Source: Spirosoma rigui
Lineage (GTDB): Bacteria > Bacteroidota > Bacteroidia > Cytophagales > Spirosomataceae
Length of the DNA: 64,000 nt
Assembly (NCBI RefSeq): GCF_002067135.1
Contig: NZ_CP020105.1
Span: forward strand, 2,232,001 to 2,296,000
Direction of reading: 5' to 3'
The translations under genes and the position numbers were made by a program. The notes under the pieces were generated by a model that saw only the letters and a program-made list of their open reading frames with translations, had not been told where the DNA came from and searched no databases. Every line of letters starts with the position of its first letter. The stretch's first letter is position 1. Shown one piece after another: positions 9,462 through 16,463 of this stretch.

Positions 9462-9705
9462 CAGATTTATAGGGAGCGACTCACATAGCTTTCTATTTGT
9501 AATTACTCACGTTATAACTTTATGTCATCCTGGTGATTTGAAAAACAAATTGTGAAAGCTGCCTATAGTAGTTTATTTTTCTCATTACACAGGATGGTGA
9601 CGTTTTAGTTGAGCTAAATAATGCGCAATCGTCTTCCTTGACGAATTAATCAATGCCAGCTCTTATGGCCGCCCGTTGCCAGCCAGTTGACGGTTTTGTG
9701 ACGGA

Positions 9706-9740
9706 AGTCGGCTATCAAATGCCGTGGATAGGGTAAGTAA
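9706..9740. repeat. Diverged 35-bp direct repeat, copy 2
   Basis: Second copy of the repeat at 8912-8946 (29/35 identical). Its 3' end runs straight into the left arm of the hairpin at 9734-9779. It lies in a 507-bp gap (9462-9968) in which I find no convincing gene. Confidence 0.6.
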
Positions 9741-9779
9741 TAAAGCGCAACCCAGCGCCGGGTTTCACTTTATTACTTA
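9734..9779. repeat. Two-tier hairpin in AT-rich intergenic gap
   Basis: TAAGTAATAAAG (9734-9745) pairs perfectly with CTTTATTACTTA (9768-9779), and inside it AACCC (9749-9753) pairs with GGGTT (9760-9764). It could end transcription from 9461 or be part of a mobile or REP-like remnant. Confidence 0.55.
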
Positions 9780-9968
9780 TATTTCTTCCGGCTCTATACA
9801 GGGCTTTGTTATGCAACAAAAAAAGCGCTACCTAGTCCGACCTTCCTGTACCTGTCCCGGGGGGCTTTAGTTTGATAGCTTACAACGTATATCGTTAGCA
9901 TAACACCGGATATTTTGGGTATTCAGACTCTACATAAGTACTTGCCTGTGTGAACATCAACGAAAAGA

Positions 9969-10478
9969 ATGGCACGTAAACACAAAAAAAATACTATGCG
10001 ATTAGCCCTAGTTAAATGCGTAGTATCGATATGTTGGCTGGGATTTATGTTGACTATCTCTGCCGCAAAAGCCCAATCATCCGTGATTAAACAAGCTTTC
10101 GAGTACCAGGAGCTTAAAGGGTTGCTTGCAAAGCACAAAAGCACGGTGAGCAGTATACTTGGCATGAAGCGATTTAGACTGGCGTCCAGTAAGGAAAGAC
10201 CTGAAAGCACTATTTATGCATACGAAAAGGAAAAGGGTACGACACGTATTTTAGTGCGAATCCGGAAAAGTGACGGGCTGGTTAGTGAAGTAGCCTGGAA
10301 TGAGCATTCCGAAACGCTTGGGAATCTTACTCATGACGCCGTTTATGATGGGTTCGTACCGGTAGCAGGTAACAGTAAATACTATAACCGCTTTCACAAT
10401 ATGGCGCTTTTTGTCAACTACACATTAGCTGATGACGAGGTCATCCCGTGTATATTACGGGTAGTGAATGAGGAGTGA
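9969..10478 (+). CDS. Putative exported protein, unknown function
   Basis: A 169-residue protein with a signal peptide: a basic start (MARKHKKN), hydrophobic core around residues 15-32 and a likely cleavage after AAKAQ. A second ATG at 9996 (MRLALVK) is an equally good start. The mature part is a basic alpha/beta domain of about 130 residues with no cysteine cluster and no motif I recognise. It lies in the AT-rich accessory stretch and ends four bases before a doubtful small membrane frame. Confidence 0.6.
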   Translation: MARKHKKNTMRLALVKCVVSICWLGFMLTISAAKAQSSVIKQAFEYQELKGLLAKHKSTVSSILGMKRFRLASSKERPESTIYAYEKEKGTTRILVRIRKSDGLVSEVAWNEHSETLGNLTHDAVYDGFVPVAGNSKYYNRFHNMALFVNYTLADDEVIPCILRVVNEE

Positions 10479-10481
10479 TGT

Positions 10482-10694
10482 GTGTTCGTCGGAGAGGTTA
10501 ATATGTGTATGTATGTCGAGAGTTTTTTAGATCGGTATCTGCGTTTGGGCTATCCACGCAGGTGTTGCCTCTACACCTGTCTGGCTAACGTGTTATTCTT
10601 CTATGTAATGACTGTTTTGCTACTACGCTTATATAAAGAAAGAAGAACAGACTTGGTACTGTCGAAAGGAGAAAACGTAGCATCGGACTTGTAA
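10482..10694 (+). CDS. Doubtful small membrane protein
   Basis: A 70-codon frame with GTG start, four bases after the preceding stop. It contains one hydrophobic segment (about residues 32-48) followed by a basic stretch, so it could be a small inner-membrane protein translated together with the gene before it. No family is recognised and the internal ATGs at residues 8 and 10 are alternatives. It may be chance. Confidence 0.28.
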   Translation: MFVGEVNMCMYVESFLDRYLRLGYPRRCCLYTCLANVLFFYVMTVLLLRLYKERRTDLVLSKGENVASDL

Positions 10695-10822
10695 ATAGCG
10701 CTGGTTGTTACCCATATTCGCAGCGTTGGTCAGGTTGGTCAAATGTCCGTTTGTTTAACAATCTACATTCTCAAATAAGGTATGCTGGTTTTGAGTCGCT
10801 CTATAAGCAGTTGTACGGCTAT

Positions 10823-11275
10823 TTATTTTCGAGCCAGAAAGGTGTAGGTGGGTCGTGCCGATAGAATTATCGATTGTCCGTTTTTTCGCTGCGCTGCCAA
10901 GGTGAACACAAATGTTACGTGGTCTCCGGGTTGCGCACGTTGAATCAGGTTACTTGCCCGATCCGCATTTGGTATATTCACCTGCGCTAGTTTACGGCCA
11001 TTCCGGATTAGAAGAACCTGCGTGTTTTCAATGCGTAATTCTGATTTAAAATCATCGGAGAAACTAGCTACTTTTCTGTCCAGTGAAGCGTCAAAACGAA
11101 ACTCTTTCGTATCTATTTTTACGCCTGTTTGTTGATCCACTAACGTATTGTCTGAATAAACAGCGACCTTGATTGGCGGTTTTTCGACGGAGACTACGGG
11201 TTGATCGCTAGCTTGAGCGAACAAGCTGTTCACCGACATTACAAAACATATCGAAGCTAAACTGATAAATTTCAT
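10823..11275 (-). CDS. Exported protein resembling a single GldM C-terminal domain
   Basis: A 150-residue protein with a clear signal peptide (MKFISLASICFVMSVNSLFAQ). The mature part has the pattern of the last domain of GldM/PorM, the T9SS motor protein: an FRFDASLDRKVASF strand pair, then QPGDHVTFVF and a final beta strand ending at TYTFLARK. GldM itself is a large membrane protein; here the domain stands alone and is periplasmic. The family call is an inference from strand spacing and short motifs, and no partner gene is beside it. Confidence 0.55.
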   Translation of the reverse strand: MKFISLASICFVMSVNSLFAQASDQPVVSVEKPPIKVAVYSDNTLVDQQTGVKIDTKEFRFDASLDRKVASFSDDFKSELRIENTQVLLIRNGRKLAQVNIPNADRASNLIQRAQPGDHVTFVFTLAAQRKNGQSIILSARPTYTFLARK

Positions 11276-11371
11276 GGCGATTCTTCATGGTGATGTTATA
11301 GCCAAAACGTTTACACCGTGTCGGTAGCGTATGTTGTTGCAGGATTGGCTTCAAAGCAGAAAACGCTCCCC

Positions 11372-11404
11372 AAAAAAAGGCCGGACCCAGTAAGGTCCGG
11401 CCTT
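11372..11404 (-). terminator. Rho-independent terminator of the metallothionein-like gene
   Basis: On the minus strand an 11-bp perfect stem (AAGGCCGGACC and its complement, 11377-11387 with 11394-11404) with a 6-base loop is followed directly by a run of T (positions 11378-11372). It lies 26 bp past the stop codon at 11431. Confidence 0.85.
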
Positions 11405-11430
11405 GCTATATACCAAGCAGATGATAAAGC

Positions 11431-11550
11431 TTACCTGCTATTGCAGCCGTTATCCCGGCAGCAGTCGCAGGTGCACTGGCCGCTGGCGCAGCAGTCGGGC
11501 GTACAGGTGCAGGTTTGAGCACACAGAGCAGGCTTTTCAGTCGTAGTCAT
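11431..11550 (-). CDS. Metallothionein-like cysteine-rich peptide (39 aa)
   Basis: This gene is too short for normal gene calling. Translated from ATG at 11550 it gives 39 residues beginning MTTTEKPALC, with ten cysteines (26%) at 10, 14, 16, 20, 21, 26, 28, 30, 31 and 36. The pattern contains CTC, CC, CTCDCC and no aromatic residue, which is the signature of a metallothionein. It probably binds soft or borderline metals such as Cu(I), Zn or Cd in the cytoplasm; the metal is not readable. It is bounded by a -7 box upstream (11615-11608) and a strong terminator downstream (11404-11372), so it looks like a complete single-gene unit. It lacks the SmtA/GatA zinc-finger-like pattern of cyanobacterial metallothioneins, so it would be a separate type. 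Confidence 0.72.
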   Translation of the reverse strand: MTTTEKPALCAQTCTCTPDCCASGQCTCDCCRDNGCNSR

Positions 11551-11607
11551 AACCGGGTTCGTTTAAAAACATGAGCGAGCAACGCTGATAGATCTCCATC
11601 AGCTGAA

Positions 11608-11615
11608 CAAAGATA
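11608..11615 (-). promoter_or_regulatory. -7 promoter box of the metallothionein-like gene
   Basis: TATCTTTG on the minus strand matches TAnnTTTG. No TTG is found at 19-21 bases upstream, so only the -7 half is supported. The leader would be about 50 bases. Confidence 0.5.
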
Positions 11616-11749
11616 ATTCCTGGCAAACAGCCGTTCGTTACACAATCTGCCAGCTGCTTTGCAGAATTACCGACCGGGTCAGTACTTGCCGGTCGAATTG
11701 TTTACCTAGCTGATAACGATGCACCCGAAAAGAACCAAACGGGGACGTA

Positions 11750-12361
11750 TCAGAAACGCCAGATCAACTGCGTTTGTACGCCAAGGGCATACGAGAGATA
11801 CTTCGTGTAGCTGTAAAAGGCATCGCTGGCGGGCCGGTAAAAGGAGTAGCTGGCGGTTGGTTGAACCAGCAGGGATAAACCAGTATCAATCCGGTAGTGC
11901 ACACCTACGCCCACTACCCCGTCGGTTGTGAGCGGGCGGGCCGTAAACGTCCGGCTTCGGGTGAGCGTGGCCCCGGCCGAAAAATAGGGGGACAAACGAT
12001 GGTCATTTAACCGGTAGTTGACCAGAACTGGAATTTGCCATCCTTTGCTGATAAAGGGGGTGGGCTCACCGTACGGACTCAGCGGACTCTTGGGGTAGTT
12101 GGTGTGTCGGTAGTAAAGGGCTCCGGCTGAGACATCCCACCGGGGGGTGAACTGATAGCGGGCCGTTAAGCCAACGGACGAAATCAGGCTATGGCCGGAT
12201 GCCAGCGTCCGCAGTGTTGACGAGTTAACGGTAGCGTTGATGCGGTACGAGTAGGGGTTGTAATTGAACCAGTACGTAGGTGCTATCGACACGCGGCTTT
12301 GGGCCGCTGCGAGCGACAGCGATACGATGAATAAACCGACTGAAAGTAGAAGAGATTTCAT
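11750..12361 (-). CDS. Outer membrane beta-barrel protein (OmpA/PorT-like small barrel)
   Basis: A 203-residue protein with signal peptide MKSLLLSVGLFIVSLSLAAAQ. The mature part is about eight amphipathic strands with alternating hydrophobic residues, many Tyr/Ser/Thr and a C-terminal aromatic residue (LIWRF), the usual end of an outer-membrane barrel. It resembles the small eight-stranded porin-family proteins (outer membrane protein beta-barrel domain) of Bacteroidota. It is monocistronic on the minus strand. Ligand and function are unknown. Confidence 0.75.
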   Translation of the reverse strand: MKSLLLSVGLFIVSLSLAAAQSRVSIAPTYWFNYNPYSYRINATVNSSTLRTLASGHSLISSVGLTARYQFTPRWDVSAGALYYRHTNYPKSPLSPYGEPTPFISKGWQIPVLVNYRLNDHRLSPYFSAGATLTRSRTFTARPLTTDGVVGVGVHYRIDTGLSLLVQPTASYSFYRPASDAFYSYTKYLSYALGVQTQLIWRF

Positions 12362-12666
12362 ACGTTTACTTGTTTATATGACAGGAGTTCAATTCCCTTC
12401 AAACGGTTGTAATCAGCCGAACCATACACGGTTCATATACTATTATTTGATGAAATCTCACCGTAGTAGGGTGGCAACTGCCCTGTAATAAACCCGGATA
12501 GGTCGGTCTATAGAGGAATTACTGGTGGAGATACCAGTCGATCTATCGTATTGGCGAGTACCTCTTGGCGATACCTGAAAACTAGCCAGGGCAATACATG
12601 CGTGTGGAAAAGACCGCTTATTTCCATCTGTCTCACTATATATAACTATACACTGTATTGAATCAG
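12362..12666. other. 305-bp divergent intergenic region
   Basis: Lies between the barrel gene (minus) and the lipoprotein gene (plus), so both promoters must be here. I see no full -33/-7 pair. A short tandem repeat of about 14 bp (TTGGCGA-GTACCTC then TTGGCGATACCTGA) stands at 12551-12578. No gene is supported. Confidence 0.4.
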
Positions 12667-13125
12667 ATGGAAAGGAAAATCAATGGGGTTTGCTTGTTAG
12701 GCTGCTTTTTAACCGTAATCGCCTGTAGTCAGTCTCCTACCCGGGACCGCCATATGTCTCGTGCGGATACTTTGGCTGTTTTGCAAACTGCTTTTAATGA
12801 GCAGGTTATGGTTCGGGATGCGTCTCTATACTTTCCCGGACAATCGTTAAAATTGATACAGAATAAAGTCGTTAAGCCAGACTACTCACTCACATTCAAT
12901 GGGAGTGATGTAAAAGTAATAAACATAGCCGAGGAAGGACCGGCGGTGGGGCAAGCCAATCCCGGGCAATTCATAATCAGCTTTCCTATGTTCAGGGCCG
13001 TTCATAAAGACACTGTTCTTCTCTCAATGATTATTCATGCCGGGAATGCTACCGATCTCTATACGATGGTGCGCAACGGCAAAGGAGCATGGGAAATACG
13101 AGCTGATCAGCGGGGGAAACTGTAG
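12667..13125 (+). CDS. Putative lipoprotein, unknown function
   Basis: A 152-residue protein starting at ATG 12667. A basic N-terminus and hydrophobic stretch lead to the lipobox VIAC (Cys about 20), so it is probably a lipoprotein. The body is one small beta-rich domain with no recognised family. An upstream TTG at 12658 would only add three residues. An 18-bp inverted repeat follows its stop codon. Confidence 0.6.
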   Translation: MERKINGVCLLGCFLTVIACSQSPTRDRHMSRADTLAVLQTAFNEQVMVRDASLYFPGQSLKLIQNKVVKPDYSLTFNGSDVKVINIAEEGPAVGQANPGQFIISFPMFRAVHKDTVLLSMIIHAGNATDLYTMVRNGKGAWEIRADQRGKL

Positions 13126-13143
13126 AGTGGACTGCTGTAACGG

Positions 13144-13201
13144 AGTGCCTGTCTGGCTTACACGTTTGGGTCTGGCGAGCCGCGTAAGCCAAACAGGCAC
13201 T
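13144..13201. terminator. 18-bp inverted repeat between convergent genes
   Basis: AGTGCCTGTCTGGCTTAC (13144-13161) is repeated in inverted form at 13184-13201 with one mismatch, over a 22-base loop. It lies between the convergent lipoprotein and ABM genes, so a bidirectional terminator is likely, although neither side has a T-tract. Confidence 0.55.
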
Positions 13202-13255
13202 GTCGGTACTAACACTTGGTTGCGTTTTATCCCCTGCCTATGTGCGAAAGGATAA

Positions 13256-13558
13256 TCAGGCATTGGTTACCTGAACGGCGACCTCGTAGTAGTCGACGGT
13301 CGGTGGTCCCGCAAAGTAGGGCTTCATGCGCTGGAGTACATCCTGCAGGAAACCGTTGGTTTCGGCACCCGTGCGGGCGTCGGCCGATTCCCAAAGCGTC
13401 ACCATCAGACACTGGTTCGTTTCGTCATTGACCAAAAAGCGGCTGTTCAAAAAGCCGGCCTGCTGTTTGAGGGCGGGACCTACCGAATCCCGGAAAAAAG
13501 CACTGGCTTCGGTAGCGGTTCCGGGCTGAATCGGAACCTGAACAATACGTGCGTACAT
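13256..13558 (-). CDS. Antibiotic biosynthesis monooxygenase (ABM) family protein
   Basis: A 100-residue ferredoxin-like-fold protein beginning MYARIVQVPIQPG. The arrangement of the N-terminal strand, a first helix ending in QQAGFLNSRFL and the strand CLMVTLWES is the ABM domain pattern. Members include quinol monooxygenases such as YgiN and also haem-degrading or regulatory proteins; the substrate is not evident, and no haem-ligand pattern is seen. It is a single gene on the minus strand, convergent with the lipoprotein gene. Confidence 0.72.
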   Translation of the reverse strand: MYARIVQVPIQPGTATEASAFFRDSVGPALKQQAGFLNSRFLVNDETNQCLMVTLWESADARTGAETNGFLQDVLQRMKPYFAGPPTVDYYEVAVQVTNA

Positions 13559-13684
13559 GGGGTAGAAAAGTTAGAGGGGTGAATGAATCAGCACTGTGCA
13601 AAGCAATTTCTGCTAAAATATCATAACTCCCTCATTCTTAAAGACTTTTCTTTGCAACGCCTGCGTAGGACGTAGCCGTGCCCG

Positions 13685-15007
13685 TTACCGCGCCCGTTCG
13701 ATCTTGTACTTTTTGCCTTTCATCTTCTCGTCCTTGATACGTGCCAGCAACGCATCGACCTTATCCCGCTTTACGGCGGCAAACGACATAAAATCCTGCA
13801 CGTCAATACGGCCCAGATCACCTTTGCCCAACTGGCCTTTCTGGGAGAAGAATCCTACGATATCGACTTTGTTAAGCTTGTTCTTCTTGCCGCCACTTAC
13901 GTAGAGCGTCACAAAATCGGGTGGAGCCGGCAACGGGTGGTTAGCCACCGGCTGAAGTTCTTCCATGTCGTCGGGCAGGAAGTCGGGGCGGGGCTCGTCG
14001 GGTCCCAGGATCACGTAGGCCGTACCCGTAGCAAGCATCCGGGCCGTCCGGCCGTTGCGGTGGATGAATTCCTGTTCTTTCTGGGGCAGGTGATAATGAA
14101 TCACGTGCTTCATTTCGGGGATGTCCAGCCCCCGGGCCGCCAGATCGGTCGTGACGAGGTAGGTTACGCTACCGTTACGAAACTGAATCAGGGCCCGCTC
14201 CCGGTCAACCTGTTCCAGTCCGCCGTGGTAGACCGTCGAGAAAATGCCGCGCTCGTTGAGGAGGTCGCTGGTACGGTCGGCGGCTTCGCGGTGGTTGAGA
14301 AAAATAAGGGCTGCTTCCGAATTCAGGGAGCAGAGCAGGGTAAACAACGTATCGATCTTGTCCTTGTCGTCGGCATGTACCACCTTCATCGTCAGAGCCG
14401 GGGCGCTTTCCCCGCTGGCCGTAAAGGTCAGCGTTGTGGGCGCGTGAAGCCGGACAAAATCGGGAATCTGCACGTCCGACGTGGCCGACACCAGCACCCG
14501 CTTTCGCAAATGGGGCAGGTTTTTGACGATGAACGCCATTTCTTCGTGGAAGCCTAGCTGCAATGATTTATCGAATTCATCGAGCACGATGGTCAGTACG
14601 CTGTCCAGCGCTACCGACCGGCGCTCGATATGGTCGCAGATCCGGCCGGGGGTGCCAATGAGCAGGGCAGGGGGATTGCTGAGGTTGTTGATCTCCGTTT
14701 CGACCGAGTGGCCACCGTAGCAAACGTTCACCTTATAGCCGGTTGCCATCTTTTTCCAGACCTGCTCGATCTGGACCGCCAGTTCGCGCGACGGGGCCAG
14801 CACCAGGCACTGTACTTTCGGGATGGCGGGGTCGAGCCGTTGCAGGATAGGCAGCAGAAACGCCACGGTTTTCCCCGAGCCGGTGGGCGCAATTAAAAAC
14901 GTGTCGTTGGCCTGCCGGATGGCTTTCTGCGCAGCCTCCTGCATGGGATTCAGGACGTCGATGCCCAGATTGGCCAGGATTTGCGCTTGTTCGGGATTGG
15001 ATATCAT
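13685..15007 (-). CDS. DEAD-box RNA helicase with DEFD motif II and DbpA-type RNA-binding domain
   Basis: A 440-residue helicase. Seen in order: Q motif near residues 18-27, motif I APTGSGKT (40-47), Ia APSRELA (71-77), GG, Ib TPGR, motif II DEFD (143-146) instead of DEAD, motif III SAT, then ARGLDIPE (V) and HRNGRTAR (VI, usual form HRIGRTGR). The last 75 residues (from about 360) match the DbpA RRM-like RNA-binding domain that recognises 23S rRNA helix 92 in E. coli DbpA. A role in ribosome assembly is therefore likely but inferred. It is divergent from the next helicase, with only 61 bp between the two start codons. Confidence 0.85.
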   Translation of the reverse strand: MISNPEQAQILANLGIDVLNPMQEAAQKAIRQANDTFLIAPTGSGKTVAFLLPILQRLDPAIPKVQCLVLAPSRELAVQIEQVWKKMATGYKVNVCYGGHSVETEINNLSNPPALLIGTPGRICDHIERRSVALDSVLTIVLDEFDKSLQLGFHEEMAFIVKNLPHLRKRVLVSATSDVQIPDFVRLHAPTTLTFTASGESAPALTMKVVHADDKDKIDTLFTLLCSLNSEAALIFLNHREAADRTSDLLNERGIFSTVYHGGLEQVDRERALIQFRNGSVTYLVTTDLAARGLDIPEMKHVIHYHLPQKEQEFIHRNGRTARMLATGTAYVILGPDEPRPDFLPDDMEELQPVANHPLPAPPDFVTLYVSGGKKNKLNKVDIVGFFSQKGQLGKGDLGRIDVQDFMSFAAVKRDKVDALLARIKDEKMKGKKYKIERAR

Positions 15008-15011
15008 AGCC

Positions 15012-15045
15012 CAAAGGTACGGCTTACAGATTAAACGTACCTTTG
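15012..15045. promoter_or_regulatory. Palindromic divergent promoter boxes between two helicases
   Basis: CAAAGGTAC (15012-15020) and GTACCTTTG (15037-15045) form a perfect 9-bp inverted repeat with a 16-base spacer. Each arm contains TACCTTTG, the Bacteroidota -7 box, read outward toward each helicase. No TTG stands at the -33 distance for either box. The minus-strand box is so close to its ATG (15007) that the transcript would be almost leaderless. Confidence 0.55.
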
Positions 15046-15068
15046 TTGGCTATTTGATGCTTACCGCT

Positions 15069-16397
15069 ATGACGTTCGACGAACTCAACCTGAACAAACC
15101 CCTGCTCAACGCCCTCAATGACCTCGGCTATACCACACCGACGACCATTCAGGCGAATGTGTTTTCCGTAGCCATGTCGGGGCGGGATGTGTGCGGCATT
15201 GCGCAGACGGGCACCGGCAAAACCATTGCTTACCTGCTGCCCTGTTTGCGGCTCTACCAGTTTTCGCCCAACCGGCTGCCACAGGTACTTATCATCGTGC
15301 CCACGCGGGAACTCGTCGTGCAAGTGGTGGAAACGGTACGTGCGCTGACAAAATACATGAACGTACTGACGGTGGGCGTGTATGGCGGGGTGAACCTGAA
15401 ACCGCAGGCCGCCGAAGTTCAGCAGGGGGCCGATGTGCTGGTCGCTACGCCGGGTCGGCTGGTCGATTTACTGATGAGCGGGGCCGTGAAATCAAAAGCC
15501 ATTAAGCGCCTGATCATCGATGAGGTCGATGAGATGCTGAACCTTGGCTTTCGGACCCAGCTGAAAACGGTGCTGGACCTGCTGCCCGTCAAACGACAGA
15601 ACCTGCTATTCTCGGCCACACTTACCCCAGAGGTATCCGAGCTGATGGACACGTTCTTTTCCAACCCCGTCCGGGTCGAGGCCGCGCCTATGGGCAGCCC
15701 GCTGGAAACCATCGACCAGCGTGCCTATCAGGTGCCCAACTTCTACACGAAAGTCAACCTGCTCAACCTGCTGCTGCGCCGGGACCCGGACATGACCAAA
15801 GTGCTCGTTTTTGTGGCGACAAAAAATCTGGCGAACCAGTTGTTCGACGAGCTTTCGCCCGATTTCAACGAGCAACTGGGTGTTATCCATTCTAACAAAG
15901 CGCAGAACCAGCGTTTCGATACGGTCGATCAGTTCAAAGCCGGTACGTATCGGATTCTGATCGCGACGGATATTGTGGCGCGTGGTATCGACGTCGTCGA
16001 AGTGTCGCACGTCATCAACTTCGACATGCCGGAGGTTCCCGAAAACTACATTCACCGAATTGGACGTACCGGCCGGGCCGACAAGAAAGGAATTGCTATC
16101 TCGTTCATCACCGAACGCGAAACAGACCAGCAGGCGGCCGTCGAACAGCTGATGAAGTACCAGATTCCGATCGTGCCGCTACCGGATAGCCTGGTTATTT
16201 CGGACGAGCTGACGGAGGATGAACAGCCAAAAATACACATGAAGATCATCGAGCCGAAAGCCCCCAAACGCGAGGATGTCGGCCCGGCGTTTCACGAGAA
16301 AGCGCTCAAAAATCAAAAAGTAAACGTCCGGCGTGACCATGCCGCCGAGAAGATGCTGAAGTACGGCAGACCTATTCGGCGGAGTGGCAAGAAATAA
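15069..16397 (+). CDS. DEAD-box RNA helicase with DEVD motif II
   Basis: A 442-residue ATP-dependent RNA helicase starting MTFDELNLNKPLL. Motifs: AQTGTGKT (from residue 45), PTRELV, TPGRL, DEVD (151-154) in place of DEAD, SATLTPEV, ARGIDVVEV and HRIGRTGR, then a basic C-terminal tail of about 60 residues rich in Lys, Arg and Pro. The ATG at 15057 would add four residues; 15069 places the Q-motif phenylalanine at the usual distance. The longer upstream frame overlaps the opposite gene and is not used. It is followed 66 bp later by another helicase. Confidence 0.85.
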   Translation: MTFDELNLNKPLLNALNDLGYTTPTTIQANVFSVAMSGRDVCGIAQTGTGKTIAYLLPCLRLYQFSPNRLPQVLIIVPTRELVVQVVETVRALTKYMNVLTVGVYGGVNLKPQAAEVQQGADVLVATPGRLVDLLMSGAVKSKAIKRLIIDEVDEMLNLGFRTQLKTVLDLLPVKRQNLLFSATLTPEVSELMDTFFSNPVRVEAAPMGSPLETIDQRAYQVPNFYTKVNLLNLLLRRDPDMTKVLVFVATKNLANQLFDELSPDFNEQLGVIHSNKAQNQRFDTVDQFKAGTYRILIATDIVARGIDVVEVSHVINFDMPEVPENYIHRIGRTGRADKKGIAISFITERETDQQAAVEQLMKYQIPIVPLPDSLVISDELTEDEQPKIHMKIIEPKAPKREDVGPAFHEKALKNQKVNVRRDHAAEKMLKYGRPIRRSGKK

Positions 16398-16463
16398 CCG
16401 GGTGTCTGTCGCCTGGGTCGTCCGGGATACGACAGCTTCATCACCAATCGTAAAAACAGAGTT

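Noticed and set aside
11318-11518. A 66-codon plus-strand frame across the terminator and cysteine-rich gene
   Set aside because: Passes through the terminator stem of the minus-strand gene and is antisense to the cysteine codons; no start context.
13024-13263. Frames on both strands that read through the inverted repeat at 13144-13201
   Set aside because: The similar translations on both strands come from the palindrome, not from two genes.
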